Positions 48,101-56,178 of a stretch of 64,000 bases of DNA are shown one piece after another. Location of the stretch: NCBI GenBank assembly GCA_016712885.1, contig JADJQF010000002.1, positions 1 to 64,000 of the forward strand, in the 5' to 3' direction. The translations under genes and the position numbers were made by a program. Every line of letters begins with the position of its first letter. Positions within the stretch are counted from its first letter, which is position 1. The notes beneath the pieces are model-generated. The model searched no databases, was not told where the DNA came from, and was given only the letters and a program-made list of their open reading frames with translations. This DNA is from Candidatus Flexicrinis proximus. Its GTDB lineage: Bacteria > Chloroflexota > Anaerolineae > Aggregatilineales > Phototrophicaceae.

Positions 48101-51100
48101 CCTTCAATGGTATCCAGCGTCGGGTACTGGCCCAACGCCATCGAGTTCTGCGTAGCGAGGCCGATGCCGTCAATGCCTTGCAGTTCCATCGACGCGATCT
48201 GCGAGGCCATCGTTGACGTGCCAAAGCCGCGCATATCCATGCCGAAGCCGCGCATCGACGTGTAGATACGCGCGGCGGTGTCCTCGTTCATGTACTGGTT
48301 ATCCATGAGCGACTGGACGCCGACCGCATACGCATCCATCTCTGCACCCTGAACGAAGCGGGCGTCAGGCCTGAAACTCGCCTGATCGAAGCCACCCTCG
48401 GCCATCACACGCGCGGCCATCTGCTCCTGCGTCTCGATGCCGCTCCAACCGATCCACTCGTTGAGTACCTGCGGCGTGGCATTGGCGAATGCTTCGTCTC
48501 TGGCGCGTGCCCGTGCCCGCGCATCAATAGCAGTGTTCCATGTCACGGTATCGCCACCGGCGGTGAAGATTGCGTTGAAGCCTTCGCGCGCCTCGGCTGA
48601 CGACTTGGCGATCTCGAAGCCGCGCGTGTTCAGCACCGCGCCGCCCAACACAGACAGGGACGTGAGCGGATCGGAGAGCGCCGCTAACGCGCCTCCCCCG
48701 CGAACGTTGGCGATGTGGTCGGTCATACGGCCGATGTCGCCCGCGCCGGAGAGGATGTTTGCGCCGGCAAGCAGCGCCGCCGAACCCAACCCGTAGATCG
48801 CGCCGGCGTTCGGGTTCTTCGACATGGAGCTCGCCATCATGCCGACCGTGGCCGCAGGAGCAGCGACCGATGCCGCATAGCCCAAACCGCCTGCCAGTGA
48901 CTCGCTGAAGGCCGAGTCAAAGAAGCCGGAGTAGCTGCGGTAGACCGACTCGCCGAAGGTGATGCCGGCCTGCTCACGCTGGGCGCGGCGCTGGCGGATA
49001 TGCGCCAACGGGCCTTCGGTGTAGGCATTCCCGCCGAACACGCTGAGCTGGCCGAGCGAACTTTCCATCAGGTCCTGTGACTTGAAGTACGGGTCAACCG
49101 ACTTCATCAGCGGGGAAATGGTCGAGCCGGCGATGATCGAGTAGTTGAAGAAGGCGCTCTTGAGTCCTTCGGCGGTGCGACCGAGCGAACCGTACTGGTC
49201 GATCTTCCTTGGATCGTTGATGGCGAACTCTTTGCCGAACACCTCGAACTTCAGGCCGTCCTTATACAGGTCGCCGAACTCGCGTTCCTGATGTCGTGCC
49301 CTCTCCCCTGCGATACCACCCCGCCCCAGCAGTTCGCGCAGCCGGTACTGGCGCACATCGTCGTCTTCAGGGCGCACGCGCATCCGCTCGGACGCCTGAG
49401 CGATGTCGCTCTGGATCGCCGGTAGCTGCGCCTGCATGTCGGTCATGAACCTCTGCGCGTCCGGCTGGCTGAGGCGACCAAGCGTATCGATCTCCGCAGG
49501 AGAGAGCGAGTCGTGGCGCGTGCTCACCTTCATGTCCAGCGCGTCATACGTCTGTTTCATGTCGGTGAACTGCTTGGCGATGTGCGACAGGTCTTCGCCA
49601 AACTTGCGCGCATTCGCTGCGCTCATCTCCGTGACCTTGCCGGTCTTCTCCAACGTTTTGTTGAAGTGGTCGAGGCTCTTGACCGCCGCATCGACCGTGT
49701 TCCGGTTCATCGGCGTAGGCCCGACCGCCGGCGATAGCTTCGCGTTGGTCAGGGCGCTCTCGTTATCCTGCATCCACTGGGCATATTGCTTGACGTTGGC
49801 GTTCAAGCCGCTCTCGTCCATGAGGCCGCCGACAACCGCGCGGGCACGACCGCGCAGCTGGTTCTCGGACATCTTGGAGAAGTCCGGTAGCTGCGTGACG
49901 AAGCCGTCCTTGTGCCCCTTCTTGAATGCGTCTTCGAGTTGAGCGCGGCTCATCCCTTCGATGTTAGTGAACCGTTCGATGGCACGGAAGACGCCCTTAC
50001 CGCCCATGAACTGTTCCATCTCGGCGAACGCCTGCGGGTTCATGAAATCCCTGAAGCCCGGCGTTTCATAGCCGTGCTTCGCCATCTGTTCGCGGTACTG
50101 TTTGATGCCGACGATGTTGCCGCGCACCTTGTCGATGGACGACCACGACTTATCGATGTTGTTGAGGAAATCGAGGCGCTGCAATACGTCGGGATCGTAC
50201 TTGACCATCCCCATTAGGTTGCCCATGCCCGTCACGTCACGCATAAAGCCGGTGACCGCGTGCAGGCCGATGAAGCCGGGGCGCTCTGCGCCAGGCAGGT
50301 TCATGACGACAGCGCCACTTGGGCCGACTGCCGGGAGGCCGTTGCCCGATGTGCGCGGTGGGAGACCCGGCGTGCCGGGAGGAAGCTGTGTCTGCTTTTT
50401 CATCTGCTGACGGTTCACAAGCTGCGGGTTGACTGCGGCTTGCTTCGGCGGCGGGGGCACCGGAATGGTTTCGGCCATCGCCGGGTTCTGCCCCATCGGG
50501 ATGACAGAGCCGCGCGCATTCGCCACGTATTCCTGTGGGCCGTTCGCGCCGATGATTTCCATTTCGCCGGTCGCAGAGTTCAGGAACCATTCCGGCTGCC
50601 CACCGTCCCCTGCGGTGAACGATGTGCCGGGGGCGACTTGGTTCCAGCCATCCTTGTAGGAGGTGCGGGAGTTGCCGAAGACGCGGTTGTAGAGCGCCTT
50701 CGCGCCCTGCATGTAGGACGTACCGCCGAGGTTCAGGAAGTTTTCGAGTTCGCCGCCTTTGCCCTTCACGAACTTGGTGATTTCAGTGAAGGACTTCAAC
50801 GCCTTGCCGACATTGGCTGCGCGCGCCATGCCCCCGACGTGCTCGGAGTCGGACGATCCCTGCGCCAGCTTCGCACGCATCGCCGTGGGGAGCAGCGCGT
50901 CACTTGCACCACCCTCGGCAGCGCCGAATATGTAATCCCTGACCGCATTGGTGTACAGCGTGTCATCGGACATATCCTTGCCCGTGAACACGCCCATGAT
51001 CCTGCGACCGGCTGCGTCGAGGCCGGCATCCCCTGCGTCGAATAGTGCCGCGAGGGCAGACTGCACCTCGCCGGCAACGTCGGCGTTATCGAGCATCCCA

Positions 51101-54100
51101 CGCGGGGTAAGCATCATCGCGTGCTCTTGGATAATGCCGGTGTTGTACTGTTCGCCCGTGAGGAAGCTATAGCCCTGACCGAGATACATCTTGCGGTTCT
51201 CGGCGGGATCGTCACGGTGGCTCATCTGCATCCGCAGCATACCGGCGAAGGTCTTTTGGGCGTACTCGTCGTCGCTGGTTGCGACCACGCTCTTGTCGGG
51301 GCGGAGGTAGACGCCCTTCTTCTTGGTGTGGCCGAATAGCGCCTCTTGCACGAACCCGACCGCCGCGTCTTTCGACTCGTCCATGTCGAGCGAAAGCTGG
51401 TATACGTTCTGGCCGAAGAGCGCCGCACCCGTAAGGAAGCGGTCAGCTATCTCCGCGCCTTTGTTTTGCAGCACCCAGTCCGACATGATGCTGGCGGCAT
51501 TGTGAATATCACGGACGAGGTTGAAATCTTTGCCCATGCGTGCCTGCGATTTGGCGGTCGTCACGGCCTGCTCCATCAGTTTCGACCCGCTGATCGGATC
51601 GACGAGCGCCTCGGAGTTCTCGTACTTATCGAGGGTAAAGCCGAGCTTCTTGATGATGCCCTGCATCTCGGCGGACGGCTTCTTCCAGGCCGTGCGGATG
51701 TAGTCCTTCATCATGTTGATTTCCCCCTTCAACCCGGGGGCAGCGTACAGCGCGAAGCCGTCGCCATCGGCGTCCTTGTCGAACATGGCGACCAGTTCCG
51801 GCGACATCAATGCGCCGCCGGCAGGAACCATCAGGTCTTCGAAGCCCTTCCAGCCGCGGACCGTGTCGGCGCTTAGGACGCGCACGCCGGTGAAAGCTGT
51901 GTTCTTATTGCCGTGGGGGAACATCGTGCCGACGCCAACGGCATCGCCCTTACGGAACCGTTCCGCCTCGGCCTTGAGCGCATCGGAATCGAGTCCCAGC
52001 CGCTTCAGTACATCCAGATAATCCCCTTCGTTGACCACAGCCAGATCGGAGGGGAGCCCTGTGCGCTCGTTAATCATGCCTGAGAGCGTAGGGACGTCAA
52101 TTGAACTCGCGGCGCGATGCACGTCTACGTCATTGGCGAGACCGTCGGCGTACTGGCCGAGCACTGTCTCGGCGTGCCCGAACTGTTCCATGAACATCGG
52201 CATGTGTTCGCCGAGCATGGGGTTCTCGCGTGCGGCAGCCGCAACATCTGTCCACTCCTGACCGAAGCGCATGAACGCTGCACCGAGCGGCGCGGCGGTG
52301 TTGTCGGTGCCCGTCAGGTAAGACGCCATATCCGCAGCCCCCGGCAGCACTGTGCCGTTGGGCATACGGATCAGACCGCCCTTCGCCTGATGGTCGATGT
52401 GGGCCAGCACTTCGTTCGCGATGAATTTATCGTAGTGCTCACGGACGGTCGAGCCTTCCGGCTCCGATAGCGCGTGGCGAACGATGTCCTCGCCAACCTT
52501 TGCCTGTGCCATACGGACGGCCCCTGCGAAGTCGAGGGTGTGGAAGTCCACCACGTCGCGCCCAATGTCCATGCCTGCCCGTGCGCCCTCGGACATGATG
52601 ACGCCCATCGCGGCGTTGTCGAACTGACCCGCGTTGAACCGATCCGCGATGAAGCCGTACAGGGCAGGCTGTAACTGCTTCATCGAGACGAGCTGTTCCG
52701 GTGTGACACCGGCCTGACCGCGTGAGCGCGAGGCAATGTAATTCGAAGGGTGATGGAACACCCCCGCCCTGTCGTTGTAGGAGACCTGCCAGAAACCGTC
52801 GTTGCGGTTGCCGAAGCTGTCGAGCGCGCTGGCTGACACCGGCGCACGCGACTGATCGTGGAAGATATACGTCGCGTCGGTGAACTCTTTGTCCATCCAC
52901 GCGCGAATGTCGCTGTCCTTGACCTCGGAGACAGCGATCTTCTTTTCTTTGGCGATGTCCTGTGCGGCCTTCTCTGCCACCATCCAGTGCGAGGTGTTGA
53001 CATCCTTGACGTGGACATCGTGCAGGTTATCCATCACGTACTTGCGCGATGCCTTGTGCGCGAAGTCTGCGGCAGACGTATTGAAGCCAACCCACATGCG
53101 CGGCACTTCCGTGCCGGCGTCGAAGTCACTGGAGCGTGTCTGAGTGAGCAAGTTTTCGAGCGGGACTTCGTGCTTACCGGCCACAGCGACATACTTACCG
53201 TCCTTACGACGGATCGAGCCGGGGACTTTACCGCCCATCAGGGAGATCATCCCTGCGTCGCCAATCTGCGCGGCATCCAACTGCGCGTAGAACTGATCGA
53301 GCATGGCGACGGTATCGCGCACGCGATCCTGCTGTGGCTGCGCGGCTTGGTTCATCCACAGGAACTCGGACTTGCCGGTGAAACGGTTGCCCGGATCGGG
53401 AAGCGGGTGGATCATGTCCGGGTCAGAGCCGAAGCGTTCGCGCAGCGCGCGGAAGTATGGGTGATCGGCGGTGACCGGCGTGGACACGGACTTGTGCGAG
53501 TAGTTCTTCGCCTCGGTCTGGTACGCCAGGTCCGAGACGCTCATCATGTCCATGCGGGTGTATTGGTTCTCGGCGATCCAGTCGAGGCCGGATACGATCA
53601 TCTGATCGGCGTTGCCCATGCCGAAATCGCTATAACCGATGGAGCGGCTCTTCGGCATGAGCCGACCACCGGCCGGCATCGGGTAGCCGATGCGGTCGTT
53701 GGCGTAGTAGGTATCCCCTACCCGCTGCGGGAGTTGGTCGGGGCGCAGGCCACGTACGATGACACTCTGATGCTCACCGACGAAGGTGCGCCCCGGAACC
53801 GAGAAGGACTGGCCTTCGCCGAACCCCCAACGCTTCATGAAGTAGGCGCTGGACGTGGCGGGGCCGGAGAACGCGCCGGTGGCTTCCGGCGAGTGCGCAA
53901 GTTGGGTACGCGTCGGTCGGACGCCGCGTTCGTCGTAGAGGATCGCGCCTGAGCCACGACTCTTGTTGGTCAGGAAGTTGTGCTTGTGCGCCTTATAGAG
54001 ATCCACGTAGTAATCGAGCGAGTCACGCTTCGTCACCGCGCCGGCAGTGGTGGCCGGTTCAATCGGTCCGACCGAAGAGACGTTGCCCTTACCGACGACG

Positions 54101-55122
54101 TTCTGTGCGCGCCAGCCGGGTTCGTTCGGCAGCGCGTTCTGCGACAGGAAGGAGTTGAGAAACGACGTGGCCTGCTGGCTCTCCTCAACGTCCAGCGCTT
54201 TGCCGCTCGGCAGCACGCCAAGGCTAACCTGTGTCAGGTAGCGCGAGGCATGCGGGCTGTTGCTGCGCCGCATATCGAACTGCAGCGGTGCGCCTTCGTA
54301 GGCCGCGGTCTGCGTCTTGCGGTCTTTGGTCGCACCGTAGTTCTTATAGATGTTGTGACCGCTGAAGAACGAGGCGATGTTCTCCCGCAGCGAGCGATAG
54401 CGGAAGCTGAGGTTCCCGTCTTCGTCTTTACCCGTCGGTACAACCGAAGGGGTAATGGCGTTATACGAATTGGAGCCCTTGTCCGTGATAAGCGCCGACA
54501 TCGCCATCCGCACATCTTCGGTGCGCCCGTTGCGTTCCCGCCCCACGAGTGTCGTGCCGGCAGTCGGGAAGAACATCTGGCGTACAATGGGATTGCCGTC
54601 TTTGCGGCCCATCGTGAGCTCGACATGGGACGGGGTATTGTTCCCGGCGTCCATGTATCGCCACGACCAGCCTTCCTTGTTTTTCGTCAGGGCATCCAAC
54701 GCATAGTTCAGTCCTTCGGTTTGACGCTTGCCTCGGTGGACATTCTCGATGTAAATGTTCGACGGGTGCTCGAACGTCACGTCGTCGGGGTTGCGCTGTG
54801 GGAATTGGCTGACGCCCCACTGGGGGCGATAGTTTTGTAGCTGCGCCTGCTTGAAGTCGAGGCGCTGCTTGAAACGATCCATCGCACTCGGGTTCGGCGT
54901 GGGCACAGCCTGTTCGTCGCGGACGAACGACTGAAGCGCATCTGCCCGCCTGCCGGGAGCCGCGCCGCTCAAGAGCTCCTGGGCGCGAGAGAGCATCTTG
55001 CGGGACTTCTCGGCGGCGTTGCCGGCCAGTCCCCAGCGTGCGTTTAGTTCACGAACCTCATCACGAAGCCCGCGATAGAACGTATTATTGAATCGGGGGT
55101 CGAGTTTCTTCTTGTCGGCCAA
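45166..55122 (-). CDS. giant tape-measure protein with possible RNA-polymerase-like segment
   Basis: One intact frame encodes 3318 residues. Tape-measure hallmarks lie in the C-terminal half: a hydrophobic helix pair near 2070-2130 (AASVAAPAATVGMMASSM), long coiled coils near 3000-3175, and the typical end VGEFGRELV near 3229. The gene follows the frameshifted tail chaperones, as expected. It sets tail length and is ejected with DNA; its size implies a tail of several hundred nanometres. Residues 1060-1260 are unusual: MFPHGN, a GVRVLSA strand, then DKDADGDG (1115-1122), then MGKDFN (1196) and LDMDESK (1245-1251). This order resembles the DxDGD catalytic loop and downstream elements of double-psi-barrel RNA polymerases, but the loop could also be a calcium-binding loop. 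Confidence 0.85.
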   Translation of the reverse strand: MADKKKLDPRFNNTFYRGLRDEVRELNARWGLAGNAAEKSRKMLSRAQELLSGAAPGRRADALQSFVRDEQAVPTPNPSAMDRFKQRLDFKQAQLQNYRPQWGVSQFPQRNPDDVTFEHPSNIYIENVHRGKRQTEGLNYALDALTKNKEGWSWRYMDAGNNTPSHVELTMGRKDGNPIVRQMFFPTAGTTLVGRERNGRTEDVRMAMSALITDKGSNSYNAITPSVVPTGKDEDGNLSFRYRSLRENIASFFSGHNIYKNYGATKDRKTQTAAYEGAPLQFDMRRSNSPHASRYLTQVSLGVLPSGKALDVEESQQATSFLNSFLSQNALPNEPGWRAQNVVGKGNVSSVGPIEPATTAGAVTKRDSLDYYVDLYKAHKHNFLTNKSRGSGAILYDERGVRPTRTQLAHSPEATGAFSGPATSSAYFMKRWGFGEGQSFSVPGRTFVGEHQSVIVRGLRPDQLPQRVGDTYYANDRIGYPMPAGGRLMPKSRSIGYSDFGMGNADQMIVSGLDWIAENQYTRMDMMSVSDLAYQTEAKNYSHKSVSTPVTADHPYFRALRERFGSDPDMIHPLPDPGNRFTGKSEFLWMNQAAQPQQDRVRDTVAMLDQFYAQLDAAQIGDAGMISLMGGKVPGSIRRKDGKYVAVAGKHEVPLENLLTQTRSSDFDAGTEVPRMWVGFNTSAADFAHKASRKYVMDNLHDVHVKDVNTSHWMVAEKAAQDIAKEKKIAVSEVKDSDIRAWMDKEFTDATYIFHDQSRAPVSASALDSFGNRNDGFWQVSYNDRAGVFHHPSNYIASRSRGQAGVTPEQLVSMKQLQPALYGFIADRFNAGQFDNAAMGVIMSEGARAGMDIGRDVVDFHTLDFAGAVRMAQAKVGEDIVRHALSEPEGSTVREHYDKFIANEVLAHIDHQAKGGLIRMPNGTVLPGAADMASYLTGTDNTAAPLGAAFMRFGQEWTDVAAAARENPMLGEHMPMFMEQFGHAETVLGQYADGLANDVDVHRAASSIDVPTLSGMINERTGLPSDLAVVNEGDYLDVLKRLGLDSDALKAEAERFRKGDAVGVGTMFPHGNKNTAFTGVRVLSADTVRGWKGFEDLMVPAGGALMSPELVAMFDKDADGDGFALYAAPGLKGEINMMKDYIRTAWKKPSAEMQGIIKKLGFTLDKYENSEALVDPISGSKLMEQAVTTAKSQARMGKDFNLVRDIHNAASIMSDWVLQNKGAEIADRFLTGAALFGQNVYQLSLDMDESKDAAVGFVQEALFGHTKKKGVYLRPDKSVVATSDDEYAQKTFAGMLRMQMSHRDDPAENRKMYLGQGYSFLTGEQYNTGIIQEHAMMLTPRGMLDNADVAGEVQSALAALFDAGDAGLDAAGRRIMGVFTGKDMSDDTLYTNAVRDYIFGAAEGGASDALLPTAMRAKLAQGSSDSEHVGGMARAANVGKALKSFTEITKFVKGKGGELENFLNLGGTSYMQGAKALYNRVFGNSRTSYKDGWNQVAPGTSFTAGDGGQPEWFLNSATGEMEIIGANGPQEYVANARGSVIPMGQNPAMAETIPVPPPPKQAAVNPQLVNRQQMKKQTQLPPGTPGLPPRTSGNGLPAVGPSGAVVMNLPGAERPGFIGLHAVTGFMRDVTGMGNLMGMVKYDPDVLQRLDFLNNIDKSWSSIDKVRGNIVGIKQYREQMAKHGYETPGFRDFMNPQAFAEMEQFMGGKGVFRAIERFTNIEGMSRAQLEDAFKKGHKDGFVTQLPDFSKMSENQLRGRARAVVGGLMDESGLNANVKQYAQWMQDNESALTNAKLSPAVGPTPMNRNTVDAAVKSLDHFNKTLEKTGKVTEMSAANARKFGEDLSHIAKQFTDMKQTYDALDMKVSTRHDSLSPAEIDTLGRLSQPDAQRFMTDMQAQLPAIQSDIAQASERMRVRPEDDDVRQYRLRELLGRGGIAGERARHQEREFGDLYKDGLKFEVFGKEFAINDPRKIDQYGSLGRTAEGLKSAFFNYSIIAGSTISPLMKSVDPYFKSQDLMESSLGQLSVFGGNAYTEGPLAHIRQRRAQREQAGITFGESVYRSYSGFFDSAFSESLAGGLGYAASVAAPAATVGMMASSMSKNPNAGAIYGLGSAALLAGANILSGAGDIGRMTDHIANVRGGGALAALSDPLTSLSVLGGAVLNTRGFEIAKSSAEAREGFNAIFTAGGDTVTWNTAIDARARARARDEAFANATPQVLNEWIGWSGIETQEQMAARVMAEGGFDQASFRPDARFVQGAEMDAYAVGVQSLMDNQYMNEDTAARIYTSMRGFGMDMRGFGTSTMASQIASMELQGIDGIGLATQNSMALGQYPTLDTIEGPLKSIGDFITNLAPGTSVAGVTSRIGRSLEYGAQFNNLFEQASMPDYKYDWQTFASRERGTTQDTIAFQEAEAQAFGQVAQLSIADPRSGALALGGVGDYLAKSINDGSFTYSKLSQVTQQSLAAGSLYPQVAQAFPNDPNVWDKLEDLRDMTDRDAFGQAEKMLTQMSGIAEQLNPLLRASGLSEMSAPFILQDETADQVQNRMSVYMAQAGGYQTAQQLKAMNPALGNLGASLITRVDASGNPLDIGRFSQQASTMGSMYQSALSAVPGMVPTYSTGLIGASPEAFAASMSGVQSRIGIAASANPLAFAAGLQGIGAIDIGEYTPEAANSAKIAEMMNGKAFGAIGQMALSLNQDLSGLPQGQRLSAMIDEFSGGAAIDPAKLRAGYQYSSLVGQSAGLFEQYAMRTTSFNTAANLTSIMGIADMGFAPATTLQNALAGDPVAQSRAYAMAPGAPAAWNQIDLRNGLASTTFGLDDNQYSAISNFWNNESSAEGKAFFAQTNQDIRLGSWGLQNQAHQISYRAQMASYGIQAASARTGWAFTSGGYTGLDAQGFALGGDVGKAVGHGINGGNGMGKWQIDDAMTRISREQQQYQYNRQGQELDFADKNKELQISQYMEKFDMGWNWMLKQNKYQRREMNIGRQISLTQRGWAQSDMQMERARGELEFGWQQQDFDRNIRYARGRQKIDLMREKDRSNIRFSLDQNQRDKQEDRFAEEAKWQDERFKREKEHFKETVKHNKEEMQMDKRHFLARMALEEERMARQRQDHELEGQWMQEKWALEDQRRLIDRQEAQINYNYQMASLGVAMQAAIDMEQNRKNQEALAMGWKSVSEKFRLGFDEAIATAVDFINRLKAQFAAGGTRGDGTPEITPDRPSATGGVRKGTFTVGEFGRELVTTDTSVAVLNNRTTEAFFAGAAAAGGGGNHSDALVAEVIALLKIIAKKSPAQINATINTATGKVDLGEYLSAIETRVRT

Positions 55123-55147
55123 CGTAACCCCCTACGGAGTAAGTGAA

Positions 55148-55357
55148 ATGCCTGTGGACTCATATTGGATAGATCAGCGGAAGAAGCCGATTGAAGCGCG
55201 TATGTCCGATGTGCTCGAAAAGCCGCACCTCTTTCAGCCGAAAGAGATCGCCGAACTAGAGCAATTGGTGACGGCGGTGAAGAAGAAGCTGGAAAACATG
55301 GAGGGCGTTGTATCGAGGAGCCGTCTGCATACGATGGAAGTCACTGATTTCGACTAG
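55148..55357 (+). CDS. small rightward gene inside the late operon, 69 aa
   Basis: ATG 55148 follows ACGGAG; an upstream in-frame start at 55088 lies antisense in the tape-measure gene and is unlikely. The product is polar, with a Tyr/Trp start (PVDSYWIDQRKKPIEARM) and a C-terminal coiled-coil helix (EIAELEQLVTAVKKKLENM). It is the only plus-strand gene between 37.6 kb and the right edge. It faces away from the tape-measure gene across 25 bases and ends in a perfect hairpin. Function unknown. Confidence 0.6.
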   Translation: MPVDSYWIDQRKKPIEARMSDVLEKPHLFQPKEIAELEQLVTAVKKKLENMEGVVSRSRLHTMEVTDFD

Positions 55358-55377
55358 GGCCGGAATGGTTCCGGCCC
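55357..55377. terminator. perfect hairpin after the small plus-strand gene
   Basis: GGGCCGGAA and TTCCGGCCC pair perfectly around a TGG loop. No T run follows on either strand, so it may stop polymerase weakly or act on RNA stability. It lies between convergent genes and is built on the GGAATGGTTCC word. Confidence 0.5.
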
Positions 55378-55381
55378 GTCG

Positions 55382-56130
55382 TCACTTGCCCTTCATCGCA
55401 GCTTCCCACTGACGCCGGCGGTTGGCCTCGTCGCGCCGTTCAAACTCTTGCTCGATCAGCAGGACGGCTTCCATCTCGCGCATCAGCAGGTGGGGTTGGT
55501 CGACGTAACCGCCGTCGTACCAGTGCATGTTAAAGGCTTTGAGCCGCCTCAAAACCGAAAGAGGTTCCGGCGGCTCCGGGGGTGCTAGACCGAGTTCGGC
55601 CCGGAGCATGTCCTGATCGCTTTTGTCTGTCTCAGACATCCGCTCGTACTCAAGCCATGCTCGGGTCTCGACACGCAGATCGTGAAGATGCTGCGTTACT
55701 CGGTCTTGGGTTTCTTTGGGCCCCACGACGCGTTCACCTCGTGGACGTATCCTGCGATTTCCTCGCACACATCGGCGGGCAGCTTGTTATACGCCGCGTT
55801 GAACTCGTCTTCGGTCATCGCTGCGCTGACGCGCGGACCGCGCGAGGTTTCTGCGGAGCGGAACAGGATGTTGCCCATCTCGTCTTCGATGCCGCTGACT
55901 AGCGCCAGAGTCAGGTAGGCTTCCTTACGCTGCAATTCGAGTCCGTTGTAATCGAACTCTATCGCCATTTTGTCGGAGTCGTCACCCCACACCTGACGCC
56001 GGGTGCTACCGGCGTCCTGGCGCAGGATGTTCTCCCCCTGCGATGCCTGGCGAACGGTGATCTTCGCCAGTCCATCCGGGTCGGTCTTCAAGTCGAACGA
56101 TTGCATGGTCGGGAACGCGAGGACTTTCAT
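55382..56130 (-). CDS. tail assembly chaperone GT fusion (-1 frameshift product)
   Basis: The upstream frame (56130-55696) and the frame ending at 55382 overlap at a slippery heptamer. A -1 slip joins SWGPK to ETQDRVTQHLHDLR, giving about 250 residues. This is the long form of the tail chaperone pair, which loads tail-tube subunits on the tape-measure protein. The T part is rich in Arg/Glu helices (IEQEFERRDEANRRRQWE). It sits directly before the tape-measure gene, as in most siphoviruses. Confidence 0.8.
55696..56130 (-). CDS. tail assembly chaperone G
   Basis: The 144-residue short form is read without frameshift and ends after SWGPKKPKTE. It has a strand-rich start (FDLKTDPDGLAKITVRQA) and a helical C-terminal part with an alanine- and aspartate-rich segment. 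It lies between the tail-tube and tape-measure genes, the expected position. Confidence 0.8.
   Translation of the reverse strand: MKVLAFPTMQSFDLKTDPDGLAKITVRQASQGENILRQDAGSTRRQVWGDDSDKMAIEFDYNGLELQRKEAYLTLALVSGIEDEMGNILFRSAETSRGPRVSAAMTEDEFNAAYNKLPADVCEEIAGYVHEVNASWGPKKPKTE
55717..55723 (-). promoter_or_regulatory. -1 programmed frameshift site CCCAAAG
   Basis: In the G frame the codons read C CCA AAG, a canonical X-XXY-YYZ slippery heptamer. After slipping, CCC AAA GAA continues in the T frame. The G frame stops about 20 bases later. Confidence 0.8.
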
Positions 56131-56178
56131 GGGTCAGTATGCTCCTAATGCGGTTAAAGGGTATTGCGAGGACTGGAC

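Noticed and set aside
52858..54840. Long plus-strand frames antisense to the tape-measure gene
   Set aside because: Arg/His/Val-rich shadow sequences caused by codon bias of the opposite strand.
55717..55723. Novel frameshift biology in the tail chaperones
   Set aside because: The C-CCA-AAG site and its G/GT products are the standard siphovirus arrangement; kept as a feature, not as a novelty.
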